In this document: in pieces, positions 16,730 to 25,173 of the stretch
Layout: every line of letters starts with the position of its first letter
Numbering within the stretch: the stretch's first letter is position 1
DNA from: Mycolicibacterium anyangense
GTDB lineage: Bacteria > Actinomycetota > Actinomycetes > Mycobacteriales > Mycobacteriaceae
Reading direction: 5' to 3'
Length of the DNA: 64,000 bases
NCBI RefSeq assembly: GCF_010731855.1
Contig: NZ_AP022620.1
Span: 2,790,001 to 2,854,000 of the forward strand
Notes under the pieces: generated by a model
What the model saw: only the letters and a program-made list of their open reading frames with translations
Database searches by the model: none
What the model was told of the DNA's origin: nothing
Program-made: the position numbers and the translations under genes

Positions 16730-18123
16730 GCTGCGACTCCATGCTTGCGGCGAATGATCCGACCGGGCAGACCACCTTTGAGCCCGACGCTGAGATGAAA
16801 GTCGTGACGTGGTGTCCATCCCGGGCGGGGTTGGATGTAGAAGCGCTGGGCAATTTTCGTCAGAACAAACTGTGCCTCGAGGTAGGCCATGCCGACGCCG
16901 ATGCAGTGCCGTGGGCCGCCACCGAACTGGACGAATTGGAAGCGATGCTGAGCTGCCTTGCGCTCGTCTAGCCAGCGCATCGGGTCGTACCGCTCGGGAT
17001 TGTCCCAGAGGGCTGGGTGCCGGTTGATGGTGTAGGCACTGACACCCACCTGGCTTCCCGCCGGCACGTGATAGCCAGCGATCTCGTCGTCCTCGAGTGC
17101 CTGACGGGTCAGGAGGAGAGCGCCCTGCATTCGTTGCGCTTCGTCAAATGCCGCTTTCGAGTACGGCAGTAGATTCAGGTCGGCAAACGAGTCGAAGTTG
17201 CCGGTATAGCCGTCCGCCTCGGCGCGCATCGCCTCCATGGCATCAGGATTCTGCGCCAGCATCGCGACCGTCCAGGCAAGTGCAGACGCCGTAGTGTCGA
17301 ATCCACCGAACCACAAGCCGATCAATTGATCGACGAGATTCTCGTGCTCCAGTGCCCCCTCGCCGTCGCCTTCGCCAACTGCCAGTAGCGTGTTGAGCAC
17401 ATCGGAGCTGTCGTTGGGGTTGGCTCGCCGATGGGCGATCGCGGCCTCGATCCGGCGGCGAATTGCTGCCACGGCTACCTTGCCACCACGTTCGTGTGGC
17501 ACAGGAACGAAGGACGGCGCCCAGAAGGTGAGCATCAGCCCACCCATGTAGTTGGTCTGAACCCGAAAGTCATCAACTAGTTCGGGAATGCCGTCGGAGG
17601 GCACCGAGGAGGAGAACATCGACCGCTGCAGTGCCGCCATCGTCAGGATGGAGAGCTCGCGATAGAGGTCCACCTCATCGCCCGCCGCCGCGATCGCATC
17701 CCAACGTTCCAACGTGTCATCGACGGCGCTGCTCAGAATCGCCGCGATTCCGTTGAGATTCCGGCGCGCGAAAGCCGGATTGAGCAATCTGCGGTTGCGC
17801 TTCCATGGCTCGCCGTCGGCCACCGGGATGCTCTCGCCGATAGCGGGCACCAACGCTCTCGACATCACGCCTTTGTGATACCGCGAGTAGTCCAACAGCC
17901 AACTGCCAACGTGCTCAGGGTCATTGACCACCATCGTCCCGCCCGGCCCCAGCGGAAGTGAGTAGAAGTCGCCGTAGCGCTCGACACAATCGCTGAGAAG
18001 TTGAAACGGATCGCGGGAGCGCGCAAACATCGCTGCCAGCCGGCCCACCCCCGGGCCGGGTGCTCGTCGCCGTGCAGTGCTGACGGCCGCCACGGGTCCA
18101 CCATGCCGTTCCGTGATCGCCAA
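16726..18123 (-). CDS. Cytochrome P450 monooxygenase
   Basis: A bacterial P450 of about 465 residues. Key motifs are a Pro-rich start (RRRAPGPG), the I-helix oxygen-activation site GGFDTTAS, an E-x-x-R pair in EAQR, and the haem loop FGGGPRHCIGVG with the Cys ligand. It is divergent from the second AsnC regulator and heads the operon with its ferredoxin and an amidohydrolase. Start uncertain: TTG 18123 follows GAGGTAGG, GTG 18093 is an alternative, and a longer reading to 18204 has little support. It probably hydroxylates a hydrophobic substrate; the CYP family cannot be assigned by eye. Confidence 0.92.
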   Translation of the reverse strand: MAITERHGGPVAAVSTARRRAPGPGVGRLAAMFARSRDPFQLLSDCVERYGDFYSLPLGPGGTMVVNDPEHVGSWLLDYSRYHKGVMSRALVPAIGESIPVADGEPWKRNRRLLNPAFARRNLNGIAAILSSAVDDTLERWDAIAAAGDEVDLYRELSILTMAALQRSMFSSSVPSDGIPELVDDFRVQTNYMGGLMLTFWAPSFVPVPHERGGKVAVAAIRRRIEAAIAHRRANPNDSSDVLNTLLAVGEGDGEGALEHENLVDQLIGLWFGGFDTTASALAWTVAMLAQNPDAMEAMRAEADGYTGNFDSFADLNLLPYSKAAFDEAQRMQGALLLTRQALEDDEIAGYHVPAGSQVGVSAYTINRHPALWDNPERYDPMRWLDERKAAQHRFQFVQFGGGPRHCIGVGMAYLEAQFVLTKIAQRFYIQPRPGWTPRHDFHLSVGLKGGLPGRIIRRKHGVAA

Positions 18124-18450
18124 GATAGTACCTACCTCATTGTTCGGTTGCGTGTTCTGAATCACCCCACGTATCGACCACAGTATTACGCGAAATGGCG
18201 CCATGCAAGGGCCACAAACCCAATCTTCGTAGCTCAGGTGGATGATGGCCTACCGTGACGCGCATGCCAGCGCAGTTCAAAAACGGGCGCGGGCGGCAAT
18301 CTTCGGCAGTACCCTTTGTGGATTGGAGTGTGCGCACATTGCAGCGGTCATGACTCTGCATACTCTAGGTCTGAACGGGGAAGAGGCGATGATTCGCGTC
18401 GCATACAGGGCGAGCGATCGTGACTGCCGCGCCTGGGAAACGGCGCATTA
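18124..18450. other. Divergent promoter region, P450 operon and AsnC regulator 2
   Basis: About 327 bp between divergent starts. No gene-like reading is seen. A minus-strand TACTAT just before the P450 TTG could be a -10 box. No strong palindrome was noticed. It is the expected place for autoregulation by the AsnC protein. Confidence 0.5.
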
Positions 18451-19458
18451 GTGGTCAGGCAGGACCTGGCAGGGTTGACGCCCTCTGACGGTTACACCGC
18501 ATCGCCGCCGGCCGCGATCGATGACCAGGACACAGCGTTGATCGAAGAGCTGATCGCGGACGGCAAGCTCACGAACCGAGAACTCGCCCGTCGAACCGGC
18601 ATCAGCGAGTCTGCTGTCAGCATCCGCCTGCACAAGCTCATCGACTCTGGAGTGTTGGCCTTCTCCGCGATCATCGATTGGGAACTGGCCGGTTTCGAGT
18701 GGTTGGTGATCTGCCGCATCAAGACCCGAATCCGCACCCCGCGAGAGGTGGCCGACGACATCAGCAGCTTCCCGCAGTGCGAAGCAGTGTCAGTTGTGCT
18801 GGGTTCATTCGAAGTTCTCGGGTATTTCCTGGTCGCTGATCGCGCGGAGCTGCGAGACCTGACCGAACGGGTCGCCGCGGTCGACGGTTTGGCTGATCTC
18901 GACGTCGACGTGGCCACCGACACTGCCGTGCCCACTCACGGCCGGCAACTATTTTTCGGCCACAGCACCTCTCCGATCCGCATGCCTGCTCCACGGATTG
19001 GGCTCGACGACCTTGACTTCGCGATCGTGCAAGCGTTGGCCGATGACGGACGCCAGTCCTCCCGCATGATGGCCCGCCGATTCGGAGTGTCCGAAGGAAC
19101 CGTTCGAGCGCGTGTCACCAGACTTACCCAATCCGGGCTCATCCGCGTCTTGGCCCTGGTCGAGCCCGTCGCGCTGGGGCGGATCCGAGTAATTGCGACA
19201 GTGTCGATTCGGGTCGATCGGCACTGCCTGTACGCGACCTTCAAGGAGCTCGCCCAGTCGCCCAGTGTGGCCTTTGCCGCCACCTGCCTGGGCAGCTGGG
19301 ATCTCAACGTTGCGGTGACCGCAAGAACCGCCCGGGAGTTAATGTCCATCGTCAGTGCCATCCAGTCCATGGATGGAGTTCTGGCGACCGACACCTCGTT
19401 GATTGTCGAGGTGGTCCGAATCAGCTCGTCGATGAGAAGACTCGACTCCCCGCAGTGA
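18451..19458 (+). CDS. Double-length Lrp/AsnC-family regulator (second copy)
   Basis: A 335-residue regulator with the same HTH-RAM-HTH-RAM layout as the protein at 6909. HTH 1 is at about residues 28-70 (NRELARRTGISESAVSIRL) and HTH 2 at about 190-235 (MMARRFGVSEGTVRARVTRL), each followed by a RAM-type domain. The start is GTG 18451, with only a weak ribosome-binding site. It is divergent from the P450 operon and next to the dehydrogenase genes, so it probably senses a pathway metabolite and controls one or both. Confidence 0.88.
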   Translation: MVRQDLAGLTPSDGYTASPPAAIDDQDTALIEELIADGKLTNRELARRTGISESAVSIRLHKLIDSGVLAFSAIIDWELAGFEWLVICRIKTRIRTPREVADDISSFPQCEAVSVVLGSFEVLGYFLVADRAELRDLTERVAAVDGLADLDVDVATDTAVPTHGRQLFFGHSTSPIRMPAPRIGLDDLDFAIVQALADDGRQSSRMMARRFGVSEGTVRARVTRLTQSGLIRVLALVEPVALGRIRVIATVSIRVDRHCLYATFKELAQSPSVAFAATCLGSWDLNVAVTARTARELMSIVSAIQSMDGVLATDTSLIVEVVRISSSMRRLDSPQ

Positions 19459-19486
19459 CGTCGATGCGCCCCGGCGAGTTCTGGCT

Positions 19487-20926
19487 CTACCTCAGGTAGA
19501 TCGACTTCAGCTGGTAGTACGCGGCCAGTCCCTCGGGTCCCAACTCACGTCCCAGACCGCTCGCCTTGGCGCCACCGAACGGCGAGCCGAGGTCCAGTTC
19601 GTAGAAGTTCACCCCGATGCTTCCCGTCTCGACGCGACGGGCGACATCCAGACCCTTGTCCAGGTCCGTAGTCCAGATGCTGCCCCCGAGACCGTAATCG
19701 GAGTCGTTAGCGATGCTCACCGCCTCGTCGACGTCACCGTAAGGGATGACGCTCAGCACGGGCCCGAAAATCTCCTCGCGCGCGATTACACTGCTGTTGT
19801 CAACGTCTCCGAAGACAGTTGGCTGCACAAACCAGCCCGCCTCTAGCGCGGGGCGGCCACCACCGGCGACCAGGGTAGCGCCGCTCGATTTCCCCTGCTC
19901 GATGTAGGACTCCACGCGATCACGCTGTCGCTGCGAGACAAGGGGTCCGATAAACGTCGCCGGATCGAGGGGGTCACCCACCGGCAACGCCGACGCCATC
20001 GCTGCCACCGCGCCGACGACTTCGTCGTACCTGTTGCGGGGGGCGAGAATTCGGGTGGACAGATGACACGTCTGACCGTTGTTGAGCAACGAGACCGACG
20101 CCAGCCCGGTAGCCACGGCCGCCACGTCCGCGTCATCGAGCACAATCGCCGCCGACTTTCCGCCGAGTTCCAGGGTGACCGGACGCAACAGCCGACCGCA
20201 CGCCTCACCGATCGCACGACCTGCAGCTGTCGATCCAGTGAACGCCACCTTGTCCACATCGGGATGGGAGACCAGATACGCGCCGACATCGGCGCCACCG
20301 GTAACCACATTGAGCACACCGGACGGCAAGCCGGCCCGCTCGGCAGCCGCGGCCAGCTCCAGCGCATCGAGTGTCGTCTCCGGCGACGGCTTCAAAACAA
20401 CGGTGCAGCCGGCCGCGAGAGCTGGTGCGAGCTTGAACATCGTCAAGGCCTGCGGGTAGTTCCACGGCACGATGGCAGCCACCACACCCACCGGCTCGCG
20501 CCGCACCACTGTCGTGCCCCCGCCGCCGAGCCGGGGCCGCCGCTCCTCTACCGGCATCTCGCTTGCCAGGGCTGCGTAATACCGCAGGATACCCACGGGA
20601 GCGCTGCCCTCGGCTGGCCCCGCAATCATGATCGGCATGCCATTTTGGATCGACGTCAGGGCGGCACGTTCGGCCGAGTTGGCTTCCAGTTCATCGGCCA
20701 ATCGCATCAGCACCTTTGCCCGGTCTTCGGCACCGAGGCCGCTCCACTGGGACGCAGTCAGCGCCCGCCGTGCCGCAGCGACAGCCTTGTCCACGTCGGC
20801 TGATGTCGAGCGCGGCACCACCCCGATCTGCCGCTCGCTTGCCGGTGAGATCACCGGGATCGGTTCTTGCCCTTGGGGTTCAACCCACTGGCCGTCAACG
20901 TAGATGGTGGTGTATTCGTACTGCAT
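19487..20926 (-). CDS. NAD(P)-dependent aldehyde dehydrogenase
   Basis: A 479-residue aldehyde dehydrogenase, converting an aldehyde to the acid. Visible are the coenzyme segment PWNYPQ and FTGSTAAGR, the catalytic Glu in LELGGKSA, the catalytic Cys in NNGQTCHLSTR, and the C-terminal FGGAKASGLGRE. A GGAG ribosome site precedes the ATG. It lies 35 bp after the alcohol dehydrogenase gene, so the two probably oxidise the same alcohol to a carboxylate in sequence. Confidence 0.94.
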   Translation of the reverse strand: MQYEYTTIYVDGQWVEPQGQEPIPVISPASERQIGVVPRSTSADVDKAVAAARRALTASQWSGLGAEDRAKVLMRLADELEANSAERAALTSIQNGMPIMIAGPAEGSAPVGILRYYAALASEMPVEERRPRLGGGGTTVVRREPVGVVAAIVPWNYPQALTMFKLAPALAAGCTVVLKPSPETTLDALELAAAAERAGLPSGVLNVVTGGADVGAYLVSHPDVDKVAFTGSTAAGRAIGEACGRLLRPVTLELGGKSAAIVLDDADVAAVATGLASVSLLNNGQTCHLSTRILAPRNRYDEVVGAVAAMASALPVGDPLDPATFIGPLVSQRQRDRVESYIEQGKSSGATLVAGGGRPALEAGWFVQPTVFGDVDNSSVIAREEIFGPVLSVIPYGDVDEAVSIANDSDYGLGGSIWTTDLDKGLDVARRVETGSIGVNFYELDLGSPFGGAKASGLGRELGPEGLAAYYQLKSIYLR

Positions 20927-20961
20927 GGTGTGCTCCTTTCAAGACGCACGCTGCCAGGAAT

Positions 20962-22053
20962 TCAGGGAACCAGGACCGCTTTCACTACCTCACCGCGAAG
21001 GCTCGCGCTCTCGGCCTCGTTGATCTGGTCGAGTCGGTAGCGTGTGACAAGTCGATCGAAGGGGAAGCAACCCTGCTGCCACAGTTCGATGAGGTGAGGA
21101 ATCACGACCTCGGGTACCGCATCGCCCACCAAGATCCCCTTGACGGTGCGGCCGAATGCCAGGTCGGTGGGTTCCAGCATCAGCGGGCCCTGCTGGGCGC
21201 CGACCAAGCCGCACGTGCCGGTGCGTTTCAACGACCGGATGGCGACCTGAACCACCGCGGGAATGCCAGTGGTGTCCAGCGCATAATCAGCGCCCCCACC
21301 GGTGGCCTCGGCCAGCTGTTCGGACAAATCGTCCGCGGCGCCGGGTACGACATGTGTTGCACCCAGTTCACGTGCCCACTGCAGGCGCGCCGGGTGTACA
21401 TCGACGGCGACGATGACCGCGGCCCCCACAACTCGCGCCGCCATTACGGCCGACAGACCTACGCTTCCCGCACCGAAAACGACCACGCTCGAGCCCCGTG
21501 TCACGCCGAGCGCTCCAAAGATCGATCCCGCGCCGGTGAGCATTCCGCACCCCAGCGGACCCAACAGTTCCAGGGGAAGACTCGGGTCGACCTTGACGAT
21601 ATTGCGGGCAGCGACAATGGCGTGGCTGGCGAATGACGACTGCCCGAACCACCGTGAGGCAATGGTGTTGCCGTCGATATCAAGCACCGAGTCGGAGTGT
21701 CCGATTCCCACACCCGTCAGATTGCGCACCACAAAGCCATCGCAGTACGCCGGGTGGCCCGATGTGCAGGTAGCACACTGTCGGCACGAGTCGAAGGATG
21801 CCACCACATGGTCCCCGACGACGACATTGGTGACCGCCTCGCCCACCGCATCGACGACTCCGGAGGCCTCATGGCCAAGCACTATGGGAGACACCGCTGC
21901 GAAGCCGGGATGCCTTGGTAGCAGATCGGTATGGCACAAGCCCGTGCCAGAGATCCGCAACCGAACTTCGTCGGGCGCGGGATCGCGCAGCTCGACATCC
22001 TCGATGAGAAACGGCCCATCCGCGGACCGCAGCACAGCCGCCTTGATCCACAT
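20962..22053 (-). CDS. Zn-dependent alcohol dehydrogenase (aryl-alcohol type)
   Basis: A 363-residue medium-chain dehydrogenase. Catalytic zinc ligands are in GLCHTD, GHEASG and GPLGCG; structural zinc ligands are the four Cys of the CRQCATCTSGHPAYC loop; the NAD fold is VVFGAGSVGLSAV followed by an acidic VDVH. The layout is that of class III/benzyl alcohol dehydrogenase-like enzymes. GAGGAGG precedes the ATG. It sits between an SDR and an aldehyde dehydrogenase in one run. Confidence 0.94.
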   Translation of the reverse strand: MWIKAAVLRSADGPFLIEDVELRDPAPDEVRLRISGTGLCHTDLLPRHPGFAAVSPIVLGHEASGVVDAVGEAVTNVVVGDHVVASFDSCRQCATCTSGHPAYCDGFVVRNLTGVGIGHSDSVLDIDGNTIASRWFGQSSFASHAIVAARNIVKVDPSLPLELLGPLGCGMLTGAGSIFGALGVTRGSSVVVFGAGSVGLSAVMAARVVGAAVIVAVDVHPARLQWARELGATHVVPGAADDLSEQLAEATGGGADYALDTTGIPAVVQVAIRSLKRTGTCGLVGAQQGPLMLEPTDLAFGRTVKGILVGDAVPEVVIPHLIELWQQGCFPFDRLVTRYRLDQINEAESASLRGEVVKAVLVP

Positions 22054-22159
22054 CGATGCTCCTCCTCAACGTCCGTCGGCGTCCTACTGCGACGCATAGA
22101 TCTGACTACTTGGCTGCTCGCCGCGCCATCACCGGCCGAGGGGCAACTTCGAAAGATAC

Positions 22160-22936
22160 TCAGTCCCAGCGGTTTCCCAAGCCACCACTCACCTTGATCC
22201 GAACCCCGCTAACGTAACTGGCGGCGTCGGAGACCAGAAACCGCACCACGTCGGCAACCTCGTCGGGATGGCAGACGTGGCCGAACGGCGCCCGGGCGTC
22301 GAGGCCGGCCGCCTCCTTGACCTTGCCTCTCGTAATCGCCTGCGTGAGACGATCACCCATCTCAGTACTCACCAGTCCCGGCGCGACGATGTTGACGTGG
22401 GTGCCATACGGTAGGAGCTCTTTGGACAGCGTCATGGCTAGGGCCTCCAGGGCAGCCTTGGCCATGTTGTAGGGCGAGCCGTTGGCCGCCAACTCATCAG
22501 CAGCGATCGATGACACCATGACGATGTCGCCTCGGGGCGAGTCAACCAGATAGGGAATGCACGCCTTGGCGAGGTGGAATCCGCCGTAAGCGTGCACTCC
22601 CATCACGCGCTGGACTTCGGCGAAGTCGGTGTCGAGAACGCTGCGGCCGGAACTGGCGATGCCGCCGCTGTGCACCACGACGCTCGGCGGCCCTAGCTTC
22701 TCGACGACGTTCTGCACGATTTCATTGCAGGCTGCCTCGTCGTCGACACTTGCCTGCACCGCAACCGCACGGGCGCCGAGCGCCTCGATCTCGGAAACCG
22801 TTGCCGCCGCAGCGTCCACGTCTCGACGGAAGTTGACGGCGATATCACAGCCGTCTTTCGCCAAGCCAAGTGCAATGGCCCGACCGATGCCACGGCTGCC
22901 ACCGCTCACCAGCGCCACCCTACGATCCACTGTCAC
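22160..22936 (-). CDS. SDR-family oxidoreductase (FabG-like)
   Basis: A classical short-chain dehydrogenase of about 258 residues, with the NAD(P) motif SGGSRGIGRA, a catalytic Ser in VSSIAAD, and the YNMAK active-site pair. I chose GTG 22936, which has a GGAG 9 nt upstream; GTG 22963 touches its own ribosome site and is less likely. It opens the run SDR, alcohol dehydrogenase, aldehyde dehydrogenase. Likely role: oxidation of a hydroxyl or 3-hydroxyacyl intermediate. Confidence 0.9.
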   Translation of the reverse strand: MTVDRRVALVSGGSRGIGRAIALGLAKDGCDIAVNFRRDVDAAAATVSEIEALGARAVAVQASVDDEAACNEIVQNVVEKLGPPSVVVHSGGIASSGRSVLDTDFAEVQRVMGVHAYGGFHLAKACIPYLVDSPRGDIVMVSSIAADELAANGSPYNMAKAALEALAMTLSKELLPYGTHVNIVAPGLVSTEMGDRLTQAITRGKVKEAAGLDARAPFGHVCHPDEVADVVRFLVSDAASYVSGVRIKVSGGLGNRWD

Positions 22937-23290
22937 GAGCCTTGGCTCCACGGAACCCTTCACTCTCCTTGGTCAGCGCAAACCGTCTCGACACGCGGCC
23001 CAACCGTGAACCGGCCCGACCCGACAACCGCACCAAGAACAGGCGCTCGCCACCCGGGCCACGCTCCGATTAGAACACATCATGCGGAGCAATATCGATA
23101 GCTCAGCACCAAGAGTTTCATATCTATGCTCTCTGAGCTAGTAAATGCGTACCGCAATGATGTTAAATGCTTACCGGCCTCGCGTTCTGCCCGAGCCGGT
23201 GCCGCCAGGAGGAGCTCCCGCCGATCCTGAATGTTTCTTTTGACCAGCTCGCGCTGTCGGCGCGGGGCAACGAGAGGGCGGAGACAACCG
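22937..23290. other. Divergent promoter region, SDR and enoyl-CoA hydratase
   Basis: About 354 bp with no supportable gene. It is AT-richer than its surroundings in the 23070-23170 part and holds a tandem direct repeat listed separately. Confidence 0.5.
23142..23176. promoter_or_regulatory. Tandem direct repeat, candidate regulator site
   Basis: TAAATGCGTACCG starts at 23142 and TAAATGCTTACCG at 23164. The two copies differ at one base and are 22 bp apart, two helical turns, on the same face of DNA in a divergent promoter region. Which protein binds is unknown. Confidence 0.45.
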
Positions 23291-24130
23291 ATGGCAACCG
23301 AAGATCTTCCCGTGCTGGTCGACAGGGTCGACGGCGGGGTGGCGGTATGCACGCTGAACCGCCCCTCCACGCTCAATGCCATGTCGGCCCGCCTGGTTGA
23401 GCACCTTCACGAGACGCTCGATGAGCTCGGGCGCGATCGCAGCTGCCGAGCAGTCGTCCTCACCGGAGCCGGTCGCGGCTTCTGCTCGGGTCATGATCTC
23501 GGCGAACTCCGAGACGGAGCCTCCGGTGGACGCCGACTGTCCAACCCGGTCGCGGTTGGCATGGAGCACCAACAGGAGTTCGCTCGACTGGTGACCGCTA
23601 TGCGCGCGCTTCCGCAACCAATCATCGCGGCGGTCAACGGCGTTGCCGTGGGCGGCGGTTTGGCTCTGGCGCTCGGTGCAGACACCAGGTTGGCTTCCAC
23701 ATCGGCGAAATTCGGGGCGGCATTCGTCCGGGTCGGACTCTCCGGCTGTGACATGGGTGTCAGTTACCTGCTTCCGCGCATTGTCGGCGCGACTGCGGCA
23801 TTCGAAATGATGTTGTCCGGCCGAATGGTCAGCGCCGAGGAGGCTGCCGACCGCGGTCTGGTGTTGCGCGTGGTATCCGATGGGGAGGTCGTTGACGCCG
23901 CCGTCAAGGTGGCTCGCAGCTTCGCCGCCAACAGCCCGTTCGGCGTTCGCATGACCAAGGAGGTCATGTGGTCGAACTTGGAAGCACCGAGCCTCGCGAA
24001 CGCAATCGCGCTCGAGGATCGTACGCAATCTTTGTGTTTCGGCACCCGCGAGCAGCGGGAGGCCGTCGCGGCCGTCATCGAACGTCGGCCCGCGGTATTC
24101 GATACAACAAGCAGTGGGAAAGTGTCATGA
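23291..24130 (+). CDS. Enoyl-CoA hydratase/isomerase family protein
   Basis: A 279-residue crotonase-fold protein. The oxyanion-hole segments are GRGFCSGHDLGEL and AVNGVAVGGGLALAL. The region that carries the hydratase glutamates reads VRVGLSGCDMGVSYLLPR, without the usual LPE, so activity may be other than hydration. The start is ATG 23291, with GGAG upstream; an earlier in-frame start is less likely. Its stop overlaps the ATG of the LLM oxidoreductase by 4 nt. Confidence 0.88.
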   Translation: MATEDLPVLVDRVDGGVAVCTLNRPSTLNAMSARLVEHLHETLDELGRDRSCRAVVLTGAGRGFCSGHDLGELRDGASGGRRLSNPVAVGMEHQQEFARLVTAMRALPQPIIAAVNGVAVGGGLALALGADTRLASTSAKFGAAFVRVGLSGCDMGVSYLLPRIVGATAAFEMMLSGRMVSAEEAADRGLVLRVVSDGEVVDAAVKVARSFAANSPFGVRMTKEVMWSNLEAPSLANAIALEDRTQSLCFGTREQREAVAAVIERRPAVFDTTSSGKVS

Positions 24131-25173
24131 AGGTAGATGGAGGAATCGCGGCGGACCCGGTAAAAGCGGCTCAGACGGCGCGCAACGCCGAGACCGCCGG
24201 GTACGCCGGTGCCTGGGCGGCCGAGACGAGCCACGATCCGTTCCTCGCAGTGCAGGCGGCGGCGCATGAGACGACACATCTGGAGATCGGCACATCGATC
24301 GCCGTCGCGTTCGCACGAACGCCGATGACATTGGCCGTCACCGCCAATGACCTTCAGCGGCTCTCACAAGGCCGCTTCATCCTCGGCCTCGGCAGTCAGA
24401 TCAAGCCCCATATCGAGAACCGATTCTCGATGCCGTGGTCTCATCCGGCAGCGCGGATGCGTGAATACATCATGGCGATGCGCGAAATCTGGAGCTGCTG
24501 GCATGAGGACACCAAGCTCGACTTCCGCGGAGAGTTCTACACCCACACGCTGATGACCCCCTTCTTCAATCCCGGGAAGAGCGAGTTCGGCACTCCAAAA
24601 GTCTTCCTCGCAGGCGTCGGCATCAAGATGACCGAGGTTGCCGGCGAGGTCTGTGACGGATTCATCGCGCACGCATTCAGCACTCCGGAGTACTTCCGGC
24701 AGGTGACGCTACCGGCGTTGGAGCGCGGCCAAGCGCAGGGCGGCCGCGGCCGTACCGAGGTGGCATGGCCGGTCTTCACCGTGACCGGAACTGATGAGGG
24801 CGAGATGGCCAACGCGGTCACCAAGACCAAAAAGCAGCTGGCGTTCTACGCCTCGACCCCCGCCTACCGCCCAGTCCTGGAGCTACACGGTTGGGGCGAC
24901 CTGCAGGGCGAGCTGCACGTCCTGTCCAAGCAAGGACGGTGGGATGAGATGGGCTCGGCGATCCCGGATGAGGTACTCGATGCCTTCGCGGTGGTCGGGA
25001 CTCCCGAGCATGTTGCGGCCGAGATGTACCGGCGTTACCAGGGTCTCGCTGACCGCGTGACATTCTACACACCGTACCGAGTCAAGCCCGGCCTGCTTGA
25101 CGGGATCAGTCACGCCATTCACGCGCAGAGCGCCGCCGACAGACGTGATCACGCCAACCGCAGCACATCGTGA
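24127..25173 (+). CDS. LLM-class F420-dependent oxidoreductase
   Basis: A 348-residue luciferase-like protein of the F420-type branch. It is a TIM barrel with the typical start MKVDGGIAADPVKAAQTA, the GYAGAWAAETSHDPF strand and the LSQGRFILGLG segment. Such enzymes use reduced F420 or FMN in hydride transfer or oxygenation. It is translationally coupled to the enoyl-CoA hydratase. Its last 25 bases overlap the convergent phosphotransferase-like gene. Confidence 0.85.
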   Translation: MKVDGGIAADPVKAAQTARNAETAGYAGAWAAETSHDPFLAVQAAAHETTHLEIGTSIAVAFARTPMTLAVTANDLQRLSQGRFILGLGSQIKPHIENRFSMPWSHPAARMREYIMAMREIWSCWHEDTKLDFRGEFYTHTLMTPFFNPGKSEFGTPKVFLAGVGIKMTEVAGEVCDGFIAHAFSTPEYFRQVTLPALERGQAQGGRGRTEVAWPVFTVTGTDEGEMANAVTKTKKQLAFYASTPAYRPVLELHGWGDLQGELHVLSKQGRWDEMGSAIPDEVLDAFAVVGTPEHVAAEMYRRYQGLADRVTFYTPYRVKPGLLDGISHAIHAQSAADRRDHANRSTS

